Shown here piece by piece: positions 10,325 through 20,999 of a DNA stretch of 64,000 nt (its first letter is position 1; the number at the start of each line of letters is the position of its first letter). The translations under genes were made by a program, and so were the position numbers. Source of the DNA: Geotrypetes seraphini (Eukaryota > Chordata > Amphibia > Gymnophiona > Dermophiidae). Below the pieces are notes generated by a model, which had not been told where the DNA came from, ran no database searches, and saw only the letters and a list, made by a program, of their open reading frames with translations. The stretch is taken from contig NC_047085.1 of the NCBI RefSeq assembly GCF_902459505.1, forward strand, positions 177,291,730-177,355,729, given 5' to 3'.

Positions 10325-10949
10325 GGGCTCCTTTTACTAAGGTGTGTTAGGGCATTAACACGCGGAATAGAAACATAGAAACATAGAAATAGATGGCAGA
10401 TAAGGGCCACGGCCCATCTAGTCTGCCCACCCCAATGACCCTCCCCTACCTGTCACTGTGAATAGATCCCACATGCCTATCCCATTTGGCCTTAAAATCA
10501 GGCACGCTGCTGGTCTCAATGACCTGAAGTGGAAGACTATTCCAGCGATCAACCACCCTTTCAGTGAAAAAGAATTTCCTGGTGTCACCGTGCAGTTTCC
10601 TGCCCCTGATTTTCCATGGATGCCCCCTTGGTTCCGTGGGACCCTTGAAAAAGAAGATATCTTCTTCGACCTCGATGCGGCCCGTGAGATACTTGAACGT
10701 CTCGATCATGTCTCCCCTCTCTCTGCGTTCCTCGAGTGAGTAGAGCTGTAACTTCTCTAGCCGCTCCTCGTACGGGAGCTCCTTGAGTCCTGAGACCATC
10801 CGGGTGGCCATTCTCTGAATTGCCGCGCATGCTAGACCTTAATGCCAGCATTGAGCTGGCGTTAGCTCTAGCTGTGTAGCGCGTGGTGTAGCATGCGGTA
10901 ATATCCTGCGTGTGCTAAAAACGCTAGCGCACCTTAGTAAAAGGAGTCC
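10325..10949. mobile_element. Hairpin MITE (TTA duplication) split by a CR1 fragment
   Basis: GGGCTCCTTTTACTAAGG at 10325 and CCTTAGTAAAAGGAGTCC ending at 10949 are flanked by TTA (10322-10324 and 10950-10952). The palindrome is interrupted from about 10367 to 10818 by an antisense CR1 3' end, so the MITE was there first. Confidence 0.85.
10367..10818 (-). mobile_element. CR1 LINE 3' end, open C-terminal frame
   Basis: The minus-strand frame 10811-10446 (121 codons, no stop) contains VSGLKELPYEERLEKLQLYS, RGDMIETFKYL, then DTRKFFFTERVVDRWNSLPL, the CR1 ORF2 C-terminus. Its 3' tail shows on the plus strand as three 'atagaaac' units at 10367-10388. Truncation begins just upstream of the 'MATRM' box. 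The unbroken frame suggests a fairly young insertion. Confidence 0.85.
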
Positions 10950-11130
10950 TTAGCTTGTGAGTCCACTAGGGACAGAGATAGTACCTGCATATAATGTGTA
11001 CAGCACTGTGTACACATAATAGCACTATAAAAATGATTAATAGTAGTAGTAGTAATGTGCTAAACAATTTACATCCTTTTTCATTCTGTATTTATCTGAT
11101 GAAACAAAAAAGTGGAAAATCACTGGACAA

Positions 11131-11452
11131 AGGGCCTGATTCTCAAAACACCGATTGTAGGCAGCGGTATGCACATTTTAAAAAAAAACTGATGCAGCGA
11201 ACGACGCTTAAAATGTAGGCATCTGATTCACGCCTAAGGAAGCACCTAGACATGCTTACAGATGCCTAAGGCTGGTGTTGGCATGGCTTACGCCAGAAGT
11301 GGCTTTAGGCGTAAAACGCTGGTCTACATTTAAGGCATCTGTACAAAAAATAGGTGTGATTCTGGGTGTAGCACCTACCGGTGATTGCCATGCAGTAGGT
11401 GCCCATTTTGCAGGTGCCTACAACGACAGGTGCTGTTTCCAGAATCAGGCCC
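11131..11452. mobile_element. PIF-like MITE (agggcctgattct termini)
   Basis: AGGGCCTGATTCTCAAAACA at the left and its counterpart ...CCAGAATCAGGCCCT at the right form a terminal inverted repeat. The inside is rich in 'aggcgc/gcctac' motifs as in the 6.96 and 32.3 kb copies. The 3-bp target copy is not clear. Confidence 0.7.
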
Positions 11453-11494
11453 TAAGCCTTCGATGGAGACTACCCTAAATTTGTTGGTTGGATA

Positions 11495-11885
11495 AGGGAA
11501 GGAGGGAGAGGGGGCAGTCCACCCAGGGCACCATGTTGGTAGGGTTGCCGCACCCCTCCTCCTCTCTGTCCCCGCATCTTCCCACTCCTCCCCTCGCCAC
11601 GCACATGCACCCCTTTCCCTTCCCCATTCCTCTAGTTGTTTATCGCCGCAACCAACAACTTTGAACGTGCTTCTTGTGACCGCATCATCTCTCCTGCTGA
11701 TGTCATGTCTGGGTGCCGCACATAGGATATGACATCAGCGGGAGAAACAAAGAGGGTCACTAGGAGCACATTGACCTTCTTGTTGCTTATGGTGGTGCGT
11801 GCAGCGGAGGGAGCAGGGGCGGAGATGAGGGTAGGGGAAGGGTACCACACCCTGGGCGTCTCTCACCATCGCTATGCCACTGGGT
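11495..11885. repeat. Possible TIR element with ...gctatgccactg right end
   Basis: The right end tatgccactg at about 11873-11882 is the complement of the cagtggc(g/a)ta start at 2.2, 3.3 and 50.1 kb, and 'ggggcagtccacccagggca' near 11513 resembles its sub-terminal part. The middle is an inverted repeat around 'tgatgtcatgtctgg.../atatgacatcagcggg' (11697-11745). Confidence 0.4.
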
Positions 11886-12094
11886 TGGGCTGCAAACTTT
11901 TCAGTGGTCCCTCATATTTTAGAACATGGATTTGCTGACATAGAGCTGTTCCTAAACTATATGGGGAAATGGACATTTATGTGGGTTACATGTGGCAGTA
12001 ACTTCCATTTTAAAAATACTAACAGGGCCAAAACAAGCATTTATGTTCTAAAATCGAACTCTTCAATTATATCATTTTTGTATATTGCTACAAT

Positions 12095-12172
12095 TTATTA
12101 AATATGCATTACTGTAAGCCTCCTAGATTTGTAGATAGGCAGGATATAAGAAAATTTTAAATAAATAAAACA
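12095..12172 (+). repeat. L2-type LINE/SINE 3' tail
   Basis: 'gtaagcctcctagatttgt' then 'ataggcaggatataagaaa' and an AAATAAATAAAA end is the usual tail of L2-group elements and the SINEs that use them. The body upstream is not recognisable. Confidence 0.5.
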
Positions 12173-12236
12173 ACATTAATGCTTATGTGGCGGAACATAA
12201 ATATTTATATTAATGATTTTAAAAACTATATATCTC

Positions 12237-12536
12237 CTAAACTGTCAGAGAGTCTGAGAACCCTTGCAAATGTTGCATTGGGGGGAGGGGAAAAATTAAG
12301 GAAGTGGTCTCCCATAATTCTTCAAGTGGAGCACTGCTCAGTGGGAGCACGTTTCTGAAAGGTGGATGGCCACGGGTAGCAGCTGTACATTCATTTTCTT
12401 CTATTTGAACATCAAAGCAAATCTCCCTGTTGAAATGGAAAATACACATGTAGTTTTTGGTCCGCTCTGATCCCATCCCAAACATACACAGACCATGCTC
12501 CTTTGCCTCATGCACATTTTCCAGTCTTCTAATCAA
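12237..12536 (-). other. Unidentified 99-codon open frame
   Basis: The minus-strand frame is open from the 3' break of the L1 relic (12540) to a stop near 12237. It has no domain I recognise; the composition is not low-complexity (Cys, His, Met and Trp present, for example GLCMFGMGSERTKNYMCIFH). It might be chance, an exon-like scrap, or part of an unknown element. A 100-codon open frame by chance is uncommon but not rare in a 64 kb window. Confidence 0.15.
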
Positions 12537-12539
12537 ATC

Positions 12540-13519
12540 AATGTAGGATCTTTATTTGGCTTTGGCAAAACAATTGTTAAAGATTCTGCCATAGTACTTG
12601 ACATGCAACCTTTAGTCAGTTGAGCCAGATATAAATTTAATAGATGAGGTAATAGGGTACTTTGAAATGATTTATAGAACTCTACAATGAAACCATCACC
12701 ACCTGGAGTGAATCCAACTCTAAGGGACTTCAACGCTGTTTGTAATTCTTTCAGTATAATAGGCGCTTCCAGAGGTTTTTTTTATATGCTCAGGAATTTT
12801 AGGTCCCTTAATTAATTTTAAAGACTCCAATCCATCAAGTTCTTTATTTGAATAAAGCTCAGAAGAATACAAAACTTGGTAGTATTTCAAAAATTGTTTT
12901 AAGATATTTCCAATTTGAGAGAGAGTTTCCCCATGCTCATCTTTTATAGCCACAATTTTTACTTTTCTTTTTTTAGTTTTAAGGTAGTTAGCTAATACTC
13001 TTCCCGCTTTATTCGAGTTTCCATAATACAGAACTTGCTGAGAAAATAACTCTTTTCTAGCCATTTGAGAGGCAATCTTATTATATTTATATTTAGCTTT
13101 TAAGGGAGCCTGTAAAGTATTTTGTTCCCATTTCAAAGCCAATTCTGACTCTAAGTCCTTGATATTTTGTTCCAAATTAGAGAATTCTAATTTAAGTTGT
13201 TTCTTAACATAAGACGAATATGAGATAATTTGTCCTCTCATGGTAGCTTTAAAAGCATCCCAAAATGTTTCTAAAGAGATTTCCTCTGAGGCATTAATTT
13301 GAAAATAATCCTTCAGTTTTGATTGAAATTCCTCAACAAAGTGTGCATCTGCAAGCAATGTATTATTAAATTTCCAGACAGGTATAGTATATTCTTGCTC
13401 CTCAACATTAAATTCAATCCAAACTCCACCATGATCTGACAAAATGATTGGATCAATAATGGCTTTTATAATCTGTTGTACAAATGTATCTGATACAAAT
13501 ACGTGGAAGGGCATAATAA
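12540..13519 (-). mobile_element. L1-clade LINE ORF2, linker and start of reverse transcriptase
   Basis: Minus strand from 13514: residues DPIILSDHGGVWIEF are the SDH box ending an L1 endonuclease, followed by the long Lys/Glu-rich linker (DLESELALKWEQNTLQAPLK) and, after a frame change near 12770, the RT start (VGFTPGGDGFIVEFYKSF, then LPKPNKDPTL). The same AESLTIVLPKPNKDPTL box occurs in the plus-strand L1 at 43.2 kb, so both belong to one family. The catalytic RT part is absent: the element stops at 12540. Its upstream half continues at 15546 beyond an inserted 2 kb element. Confidence 0.85.
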
Positions 13520-15545
13520 AAAAAAATGTCTAAGTCCCCTTTTGGCCTAAGGCCTTAAACTTTGAAAGTAGAAGCAGGGAAAATGTCCATAATCAAAAAA
13601 AAGTCCAAAAGGAGGTTTTTTTAAAATAATGGCCTGTTCTACGTTCAGCTGTTTAAAAGCCGAGACCACCACTACGTCTAAACTTATACCCTATAATCAA
13701 CCCAAAAAAAGCCTATGCCCCAAACATCCAAAACAAGAGCTTTTAGGCGAAGGAAGAGCCAGTCCTTCACCTAAAAGCTGGATTCTGTAACCGGTCTCTG
13801 TCAAAAACAACACCAGTTACAGAATCCACCCCCCTCCACGACATTGGGGTAAGAGGGAGTCCAAGCCCTCCTGCCCAGCGATCCCCAACCTCCCCGATTA
13901 CATTCGGGGCAGGAGGGAGCCCAAGCCCTCCTGACCCACGGCCCCCCCCAATTACGTTCGGGGCAAGAGGGAGCCCAAGCCCTCTTGCCCTAGCAGCACC
14001 CTGACTCCCCGATTACGTTCGGGGCAGGAGGGAGCCCAAGCCCTCCTGCCTCAGGCACCCCTGAACTCCCTGATGACATCAGGGCAGGAGGGAGCCCAAG
14101 CCCTCCTGCCCCGTGATCCCCAACCCCCCCCCCCCATTACAATTGGGGCAGGAGGGAGCCCAAGCCCTCCTGCCCCGTGGCCCCCTAATTACAATCAGAC
14201 CAGGAGGGAGCCCAAGCATTCCTGCCCCGTGATCCCAAACCCCCCCGATTACGATCAGGGCAGGAGGGAGCCCCAACCCTCCTGCCCTGTGGCCCCCCCG
14301 ATTACGATTGGGCCAGGAGGGAGCCCAAGCCCTCCTGGCCTCTCACCCCCCCACCCCCTACAAGATCAGGCAGGAGGGAGCCCAACCCCTCCTGCCCAGG
14401 CAGACCACCTATCCCCCACTACAATACGGGCAGGAGGGATCCCAGGCCCTCCTACCCTCGACACAAACCCCCCCAACCCGGCCCATGTGCTTAAGACCCC
14501 ACCCACAGGAGGAGCCTAAGGCTCCCGGGCCTATTATTGTTGGCCCAGGCGCCTCAGGCCCCACCTGTGGGTGGGGTTTCAGCCACCTGGGCCAATGCGG
14601 CCCCATTCCAGAGCCGGATGGGTGGGCTTGGCACCCATCCATACGGCCAAAGTTTGGAGGTACGGGGAAGGGGGTTGGAGGTGGAGGGGTCATGGGGTCG
14701 GTGGGGGGCAGATTGGGGGTTCAGGGGGTGGTCATTGGGGGGTTGTGTTGAGGGCAGGAGGGCCTGGGATCCCTCCTGCCTGTCTTGTAGTGGGGGGTGG
14801 GGGTAGGGGGTCTGCCTGGGCAGGAGAGGTTGGGCTCCCTCCTGCCCAATCTTGTAGGGGGTGGGGGGCAAGAGGCTAGGAAGGCTTTGGCTCCTTCCTG
14901 GACCGATCATAATTGGGGGGGCCGCGGGGTAGGAGGGTTTGGGCTCCCTCTTGCCCCGAACGTAATCGGGGAGTCGGGGTGCCGCCGGGGCAAGACAGAT
15001 CCCAAGCCCTCTTGCCCCAGCGGCACCCCGACTCCCCGATTATGTTCATAATCGGGGAGTCGGGGTGCCGCCGGGGCAAGAGGGCTTGGGCTCCCTCTTG
15101 CCCTGATCATTGTCGGGGGGGGGGGGAAGGGTGGATCGCGGCAGGAGAGATGAGCCATCTCTCCTGCCGCAATCATTACTGTAGGGGATTAGGCAGGTTG
15201 CTGGGGCCGCTGAGCTGATCGCAGCAGCCACGATCAGCTCAGTGACCCCTTTTTCGGCACTTATACCTGTTTTGACTTGGTCTAAGTCAAAACGTATAAG
15301 TGCTGACTAGGCAACCTGTCAAATGTTTTGGTTATGCCTGCTGCACGCCTAGGTTTAGGTCGGCCTACCTCCCGCACACCGCCTGCCCTTTCCCCTCCTC
15401 TAAAAACGCCTCTTTTTGCTCTATGTGTTTAGAGGCAGGGGAAAGGCCTAAGCTGGTTTTAGATACGTCTAAAACCAGCTTTGATTATGGGTAGTTGGAC
15501 GAAAAGGTTTTTTGATCATCCAAGTAGCCATTTAGGCCACTTTTT
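13520..15545. mobile_element. GC-rich TIR element inserted in the L1 ORF2
   Basis: Left end gggcataataaaaaaaaatg(tctaag) and right end (aga)catttttttccttttgatt-atgagcccc are inverted. Inside lies an array of a palindromic ~60-bp unit (ggcaggagggagcccaagcc), with plus-type copies from 13.86 to 14.45 kb and reverse-type copies from 14.75 to 15.13 kb, so the whole is a giant palindrome. 'ggattctgtaaccggt...accagttacagaatcc' (13782-13830) is a smaller internal palindrome. The target repeat may be 'tacgtg(g)aa' beside each end, but the junction is ambiguous. Half elements of the same family lie at 40.07-40.74 and 52.3-52.45 kb. All reading frames here are GC artefacts. Confidence 0.65.
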
Positions 15546-16172
15546 AGACATTTTTTTCCTTTTGATTATGAGCCCCATAATCTATACGTGAAAATGATTT
15601 ATAAACATGGGAATAAAAGGAAAACTCCTGAGCATTATAATGAAGAATCTGCCATATATCCTTCAATCCACAAGATTGAACCAAATTATCCAGTCCTAAT
15701 GATTTTAACATCCTACTAGGTTTTTTATCCATCAATTGATCCATTACAGCATTGAAATCCCCCGCCACCACTAAATCAGAGGCAGCCAGTGGTAGAATCA
15801 ATTGTTGCAGAGCCTTAAAAAATTCAATTTCATTTGAATTAGGGGCATATATGCTAATGAGTTTCAGCGTATGAGTCACCAAACTCATATTTACTTGAAC
15901 CCATCTATCTAAAGAGTCAGCTGAAAGGAATTTAAATGTAGCCAAACATTTTTTATTAATTAAAATAGCCACTCCCGCCTTCTTGCCCACCGGAGGAGCA
16001 TAAAAGCAATGTTTAAACCCATCCCTTTTCTAATTTACTCGATTCTTAAGCATTTATGTGCATTTCCTGAATGTAATATATATCTGCATCTTGTTGCAAA
16101 AAAAGAGGTTTTTTTCCTCTTAATTGGATGATTAAGGCCATTGACATTTATTGAGAACAATTTCAGAGCCAT
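15546..16172 (-). mobile_element. L1-clade LINE ORF2, N-terminal endonuclease
   Basis: Starting at the ATG whose complement is at 16170-16172, the minus strand reads MALKLFSINVNGLNHPIKRK, the typical start of an L1 ORF2 endonuclease, then a broken stretch, then KKAGVAILINK, ISIYAPNSNE and VVAGDFNAVMD (15.7 kb), the GDFN catalytic box. It runs to FSRIDY where the 2 kb TIR element interrupts it; the next residues (VSDTFV...LSDH) continue at 13.5 kb. Stops and a frame change occur soon after the start. Together with ORF1 at 20.2-21.0 kb this was once one L1. Confidence 0.85.
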
Positions 16173-17850
16173 GCATATTCTAGCAAAGATGGGACCCTAA
16201 AATATAATCCAACACACTTAACCCTTACTAGCATTATATAAACATTACACATTCTTACACCCCTATAAATAATCTTCCCTACCCCATATATAATACGAAT
16301 GTTTGAAGGCACCCATTTATTTCGGTAACTTAAAGACCCCTCTCAGGCCTTCTATACACTCTCTTCCAAATTCAACCTTGTACCCCTTTCAGATTAATAC
16401 ATGAATCAACTTATCATATGACCCTACTGATTAATGATTTATAATATATAAAAGATAATCTTTATAACTAACCAATTTATGCAAAAATAAATTATTGCTC
16501 TGAAAGTCTTAAAAACTATATCGCTATAAATAAATAACAAACCTTAAAAAGAGCCACAGAACCCCCCCTCTCAATATCATTCCAATACACCCCATTACAT
16601 TCATGTAAAATTACAGTGGTATCTTGGATTACGAGCATAATCCGTTCCAGGAACATGCTCGTAATCCAAAATGCTCGTTTATCAAAGCGAGTTTCCCCAT
16701 AGGAAATAATGGAAACTCACTTTGATATGTTTCCACCCCCCACCCTCCCCCCCAGGCCAGCAGCGCTGCTCCCCCCCATGAGAACCAGCATTGCTCCCCC
16801 CGAAGGCCCCCCGTGAACCGGCACCTTCCCCCCCCGCGATCCGGCACCCCCCTCTGCCACCATTGGGCACCCCCCCCGCCATGACCTGAGGTCCCCCCAA
16901 CCCACCCAAACCCTCTTCTTACTTTAGTGTAGCCTCCACACCAGCACCGGCACCAGCATGTCCTGTGCGTTGGTGTCGGTGCCCGAAGATCTGCCTCCTG
17001 TGCTGGTCCTTGAGGCCTGAGAGTTCACCTTGGCCGATGGCGGCGGGGAGGGGGGGTGCTGGATCACGGAGGGGAGGGTGCCGGTTCGCGGTGGGGGGCG
17101 CTTGCAAATCGAGGCGCGCTCGGTTTTCGAGGCGTGCTCGGTTTCTGAGATGCTGATTTTGCAAATGTTTTGCTCGTCTTGCAAAACACTCGCAAACCGG
17201 TGCACTCGTAAACCGAGGTACCACTGTATCAACATTACCTATACCACTCAAGCCCAATATAGCAGAACAACTAGTATGATCAATAATATATATCATTCCC
17301 TGCAATTGATCTATTAAAACACCGCCACCCAAATCAAGTTCCCCACCTATCAAGCAATCTTTTCCAAATACTCCAATCCCCATCACAAAATTAAATCATC
17401 ATCCTCTTAAATTAATAATCAACAATAGAAGTCAATAAATATATATAAAAATAAATAAAATAGAATAAGATTAAATTAAAATTCACACAATAAGCTATTT
17501 CATTCACTTTCATGCACTGCCAAACCCAAATGAATAAATTAATATTGAATGAGTAGATATTCCAAAGAAACTAAAAAAATCATTTTATTCCATTTCCATC
17601 CCCTCCCACCCATCTTACAAAACCATTCATTACAACCACCACCCCACTCTCAACATAGATTTCCCTTAAACATCCATACTCTACCAACCACAAACCAAAA
17701 CATGGACATTGCCACTTTCCAACACACAAAAAACAAAACAAAAAAGCAGTAATTCTACAACCAATATTAAATACACAAATAAAGTGGAATGAAACACAAA
17801 TTAACTTTTGTCAATTCAATTGCACTGATAGATCACTCTCCAACAGAATA
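16173..17850 (-). mobile_element. Probable L1 inter-ORF or 5' region with a MITE inside
   Basis: AT-rich DNA lying upstream (minus sense) of the L1 ORF2 start, interrupted by the Tigger-like MITE at 16614-17226. I assign it to the same L1 by position only; no conserved coding sequence is seen. Confidence 0.35.
16614..17226. mobile_element. Tigger/pogo-like MITE, TA duplication
   Basis: CAGTGGTATCTTGGATTACG at the left, ...CGTAAACCGAGGTACCACTG at the right, TA on both sides (16612-16613, 17227-17228). The left end contains a sub-terminal palindrome (attacgagcataatcc/ctcgtaat), and 'gcaaaacactcgcaaacc' marks the right. The middle is GC-rich filler with C-runs. Related copies: 21864-22587 and 54379-54990. 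The CAG...CTG ends and TA target fit Tigger/pogo, but no transposase is present. Confidence 0.85.
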
Positions 17851-18627
17851 ACTTGTTTAGACTTGTGCAAAATTCAGGAAGAAGTAATGACAGCATGGCC
17901 AGGCTCCTGATGCTGAACCTAAGACAAATACACAAATTCTTCGAAAGAGCACAATTCCAGCTCATAGTTCAATCCCTTATCCTAGGTATATTGGATTATT
18001 CCAACATCCTCTATCTCCCCTGCCCTGCAACAATGATCAAACAACTTCAAACAGTCCAAAATACAGCACTAAGACTTGTCTACTCCCTAAAGAAACACGA
18101 CCACATTACTGAAGCATTCATGAGCTCACACTGGCTCCCAATCCAGGAAAGAATAGTATTCAAATTTTACTGCACGCTATTTAAACCTACCTGAACAACT
18201 GACTCATCCATAATACCTCAACCAGACATAGAAAATCTTATGCCCCATTCACACACCCGCCAATCAAAGAAGTTAAATGAAAAAAACTTTACGACGGCCT
18301 CCTAGCCACCCAAGCAGCGAAACTGGATAACTAAATCTCTAATCTGCTGATAACGACCACGGACTACAGGTTATTCAGAAAAGAAATAAAGACCATACTC
18401 TTCAAGAAATCCCTGATTAAGTCTTAATATCACGATTACCTCATTCCTCCAGTCTTCTTCTTAACTCCCTGAGAATACCTGCCCTATTCTCTACCTTCAC
18501 TAGTCATGACCACTGATCTCTTCTTGTAACAGACCAATCTTAAATCTTTTGTAATCCGCTTTGAACCACAAGGTAATGGCGGAATAGAAATCTCTAATGT
18601 AATGTACTGTAATGTAATATAATGTAA
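17850..18627 (+). mobile_element. L2-type LINE 3' fragment
   Basis: Plus-strand frame 17853-18194 contains LIVQSLILGILDYSNILYLP, VQNTALRLVYSLKKHDHITE and SSHWLPIQERIVFKF, the post-RT region of L2-group ORF2 (LDYCN..L, VQN.AAR, HWLP). Further on 'caagaaatccctgattaa' is the degraded C-terminus, then 'gtaatccgctttgaaccaca' and an (ATGTA)n microsatellite end near 18600-18627, typical of L2 3' ends. It is 5' truncated. Confidence 0.85.
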
Positions 18628-18830
18628 CCTTCACCATCAGTTTCAGACCAGTTATTCCCTCAGTCAGGAATATCTGTTGCACCTCTTTACTTAAGGATAT
18701 ATGCACTTCGAGGCAGCTAACCAAATCAAACACATCCTGGACACAGTCGATCCTGTTGGATACTGGTGGCCATTACAATATTTCAGTAAAAATCCTGGCA
18801 AATGTAGCAGGGGCCAAAGAAGAAACGTCT
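18628..18830 (-). pseudogene. Probable 3' UTR of the DNALI1 retrocopy
   Basis: This follows the stop codon in minus sense and reaches the L2 microsatellite at 18627. No poly(A) run is visible at the lower end, so the retrocopy may be clipped or the L2 may have inserted over its tail. Assigned by position. Confidence 0.45.
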
Positions 18831-19562
18831 TCACTTTTTTGGTGCAATTATGCCTTCCATCTGTGCCTTCAGTTGCTGATTGGGCTGTTAAGGAACTGGA
18901 TTTCCTCTGCTTGTTCTTCCTCTTCAACTAGCCGTCTTTCAGTCTCTCACTTATTGACAGATTCACACTTGGCTTTCTCCTCATTTACTTGTCTCTCCAA
19001 CTCTTTCTTCTCACCTTCTAGTTCTGATATACTGTTTTCCATGTCAGATTTGCCATGGCCTTCCTCATGGCCATGGCCTTCCTCATGCCATATGCAATGC
19101 TACTCCCATAAAGTGTCTGGTAGGCTGCGATGGTCATGCGGATCTCACTCACAACAGAAGCACGTTCTGCTTCAAGCATTTAATGGTGATCTCCCTGATC
19201 AGTTCATCCAAGCACTGGAATTAAAGCACCCTACGCATAGGACATATCCCCGTCTCTTGAACCTGCCTTTGATGTAGCTTGATATCCAGCTGCTCCTGTA
19301 AATGCACTATAGTCATACGAGTGTGCTGAATCCACAGCTGATTCCCCTCCACCCATTTCCTAGGAGGCAGGATTGCATTTAAATTTTCTTCAGGCTGTTT
19401 ACTTGTATCTATATTTGGTAACTTTGGCTTGTGGGGACCAGATACAACAGGCTGTTGCGAACTTATTTTCAAAGGTCAAGCCTTGGGGGACTTCCTATCC
19501 TTGTTGCGGCTAATGAGCATGAGGTTGTCATACTTGAGCAGGGAATCTACTGACGGAATCAT
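18831..19562 (-). pseudogene. DNALI1: Processed pseudogene of DNALI1 (axonemal dynein light intermediate chain)
   Basis: DNALI1 is a coiled-coil subunit of inner-arm axonemal dynein in cilia and sperm flagella. On the minus strand the ATG at 19562 begins MIPSVDSLLKYDNLMLISRN, matching vertebrate DNALI1 (MIPPADSLLKYDTPVLVSRN from memory). It continues with LNAILPPRKWVEGNQLWIQ, VHLQEQLDIKLHQRQVQETG, ICPMRR, DELIREITI, MTIAAYQTLY, ELERQVNEEKAKCES and ends QLKAQMEGIIAPKK then TGA at 18833-18831. So the whole ~258-residue protein is covered with no intron in 732 bp, which marks a retrocopy. It is dead: TGA replaces Arg at codon 29, further stops follow ICPMRRVL, LLL and VNK, there are frame changes before the 'EIRM' box and before the last 14 residues, and an 18-bp tandem duplication (atgaggaaggccatggcc) near 19070. 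No poly(A) tail remains. It lies between an L2 end and L1 ORF1. Confidence 0.95.
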
Positions 19563-20157
19563 AGCTGCTGAGCTGCTCAGGGAGAGCAGGCCGGCCTTGC
19601 ACTGCCAGGAAGAGCGGCTCCATCACCCTTTCTTACCGTTGCCCTGTGTTGTCAGAGTTCTCTCATAAACCTCCTAGCAGTTCGTTACAAGGCATATTCC
19701 CAGCGGTTGAGACGTGTTATTTATGAAAGTGGTGCTGGGGCTGGAAGGAAAGGCAGCAGCTCTGACAATAAAAAAAAAGGGGGTGCACAGGAGACTCCAT
19801 CCTTCCAGTACTATAGAGAAACCAAACTTTATTTCCTCTTCCCCTATTACAGGCATCCTTTCTGGTTAAGATCTCTCCATACAAGCTGATGATCCCGCCC
19901 TATTACTTCCTCTTTACTCTAGGCTATCAGTGTTCTTTAGAATGATAGTTGACATTCTGCTGATACTTTTAACTGACCATCCAGAATCTGACTGTGATCA
20001 CTGCAATCTAGTGCTTCTCAAATATTTGAAGATAAAAAACAAGTTCTATTCAGTTTGCAGTTGTTCAATAAATCAATACTTCTATTTAAATAAATGAAAA
20101 TAAAATAACTATAGTGTCCATACTGATGTGATTGAAATCAGGAGACACTAACAGATT
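19563..20157 (-). other. 5' UTR-like flank of the retrocopy, then unassigned DNA
   Basis: Up to about 19690 the GC-richer sequence preceding the ATG (minus sense) could be DNALI1 5' UTR. From 19700 to 20157 I see no clear gene; it may include L1 sequence downstream of ORF1. Confidence 0.3.
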
Positions 20158-20999
20158 TTATGACATGGGCTGCACCTGTTGAGAAATATACTCCTTTAAC
20201 TTTGCAGGGTCCTCAAATTGAACTGTACGATTTTCATGTGTAACTCTCATTATGGCTGGATATAAAAGACCATATTTTGCCCCAATCTGTTGTAAATCAG
20301 ATCTTAGCATCAAAAATTGTTTTCTTAAATTGGCCATTTTCCTAGCAAAGTCTGGAACAAAAATTAATTTTGATTCTTTATACTTCAAATTTCTATTTTT
20401 CTTTGCCAAACACAAAATTTCTAAAGCTTGCTGAAACCTTAATACACTGCAAATCAATGGTCTGGGACCAGAATTACTATTAGATCTTTTTAATGTAACT
20501 ATGTGCACTCTTTCAGTCTCAAAAGGGCTTTAAAAGATACTGGAAGCAATTTGAGAATTAAATTTTGTAAAAATGATACAACATCTTTACCTTCCACTCC
20601 CTCGGGGAGACCAAGGGCATGTACATTATTTCTATGTGACAGGTTCTTATAATTTTCCAGCTGATTTTCCATTTCTTGTAACCTCTTATGCTCTTTTTTG
20701 CACTGTGCCTGATCCTCCTTTATTTTAAGAACTCTAGTTTCTATCTGCTCCATTCTGTTGTTAGCCACTTCCATTTGCCTTGATAAGCTGGAAATTTGTC
20801 TTACTGCTGCCAGCTGATCCGCATTACTTTTTACAATTAGTTTAATTGCCTTTAATTCTTCTAATAAGTTCAGTGTTTCAGTATCAGCAGCAAACAATGT
20901 AATCTTAGAGAGAGTCACTGGATCAGGTTTCAAACACTTTTCCTTTCCACCAGATGTAAAAGCTGCCTCCAATTTGGTCTGCTTAGTACAAGCCATCAT
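20158..20999 (-). mobile_element. L1-clade LINE ORF1 (RNA-binding, coiled coil), frame-broken
   Basis: The minus-strand frame from 20999 begins MMACTKQTKLEAAF and carries a coiled coil (residues about 60-130, with RQMEVANNRMEQIETRVLKI), then LSHRNNVHALGLPEGVEGKD, the RNA-recognition box typical of L1 ORF1 (usual form RRNNLRIYGLPE). After a frame change near 20505 it continues with PRPLICSVLRFQQALEIL and ends LKEYISQQVQPMS at 20158. About 280 residues in total, near the family norm. The order ORF1 (21.0) to ORF2 (16.2) in minus sense fits one L1 with insertions between. Confidence 0.85.

Noticed and set aside
13838-15230. Overlapping open frames of 60-150 codons and a CRISPR-like look of regular repeats
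   Set aside because: GC-rich palindromic array within a transposon; repeats are diverged, lack unique spacers, and the sequence is from a vertebrate.
16629-17386. Gly-rich and Pro-rich frames
   Set aside because: They cover a Tigger-like MITE with C/G runs and disappear outside it.
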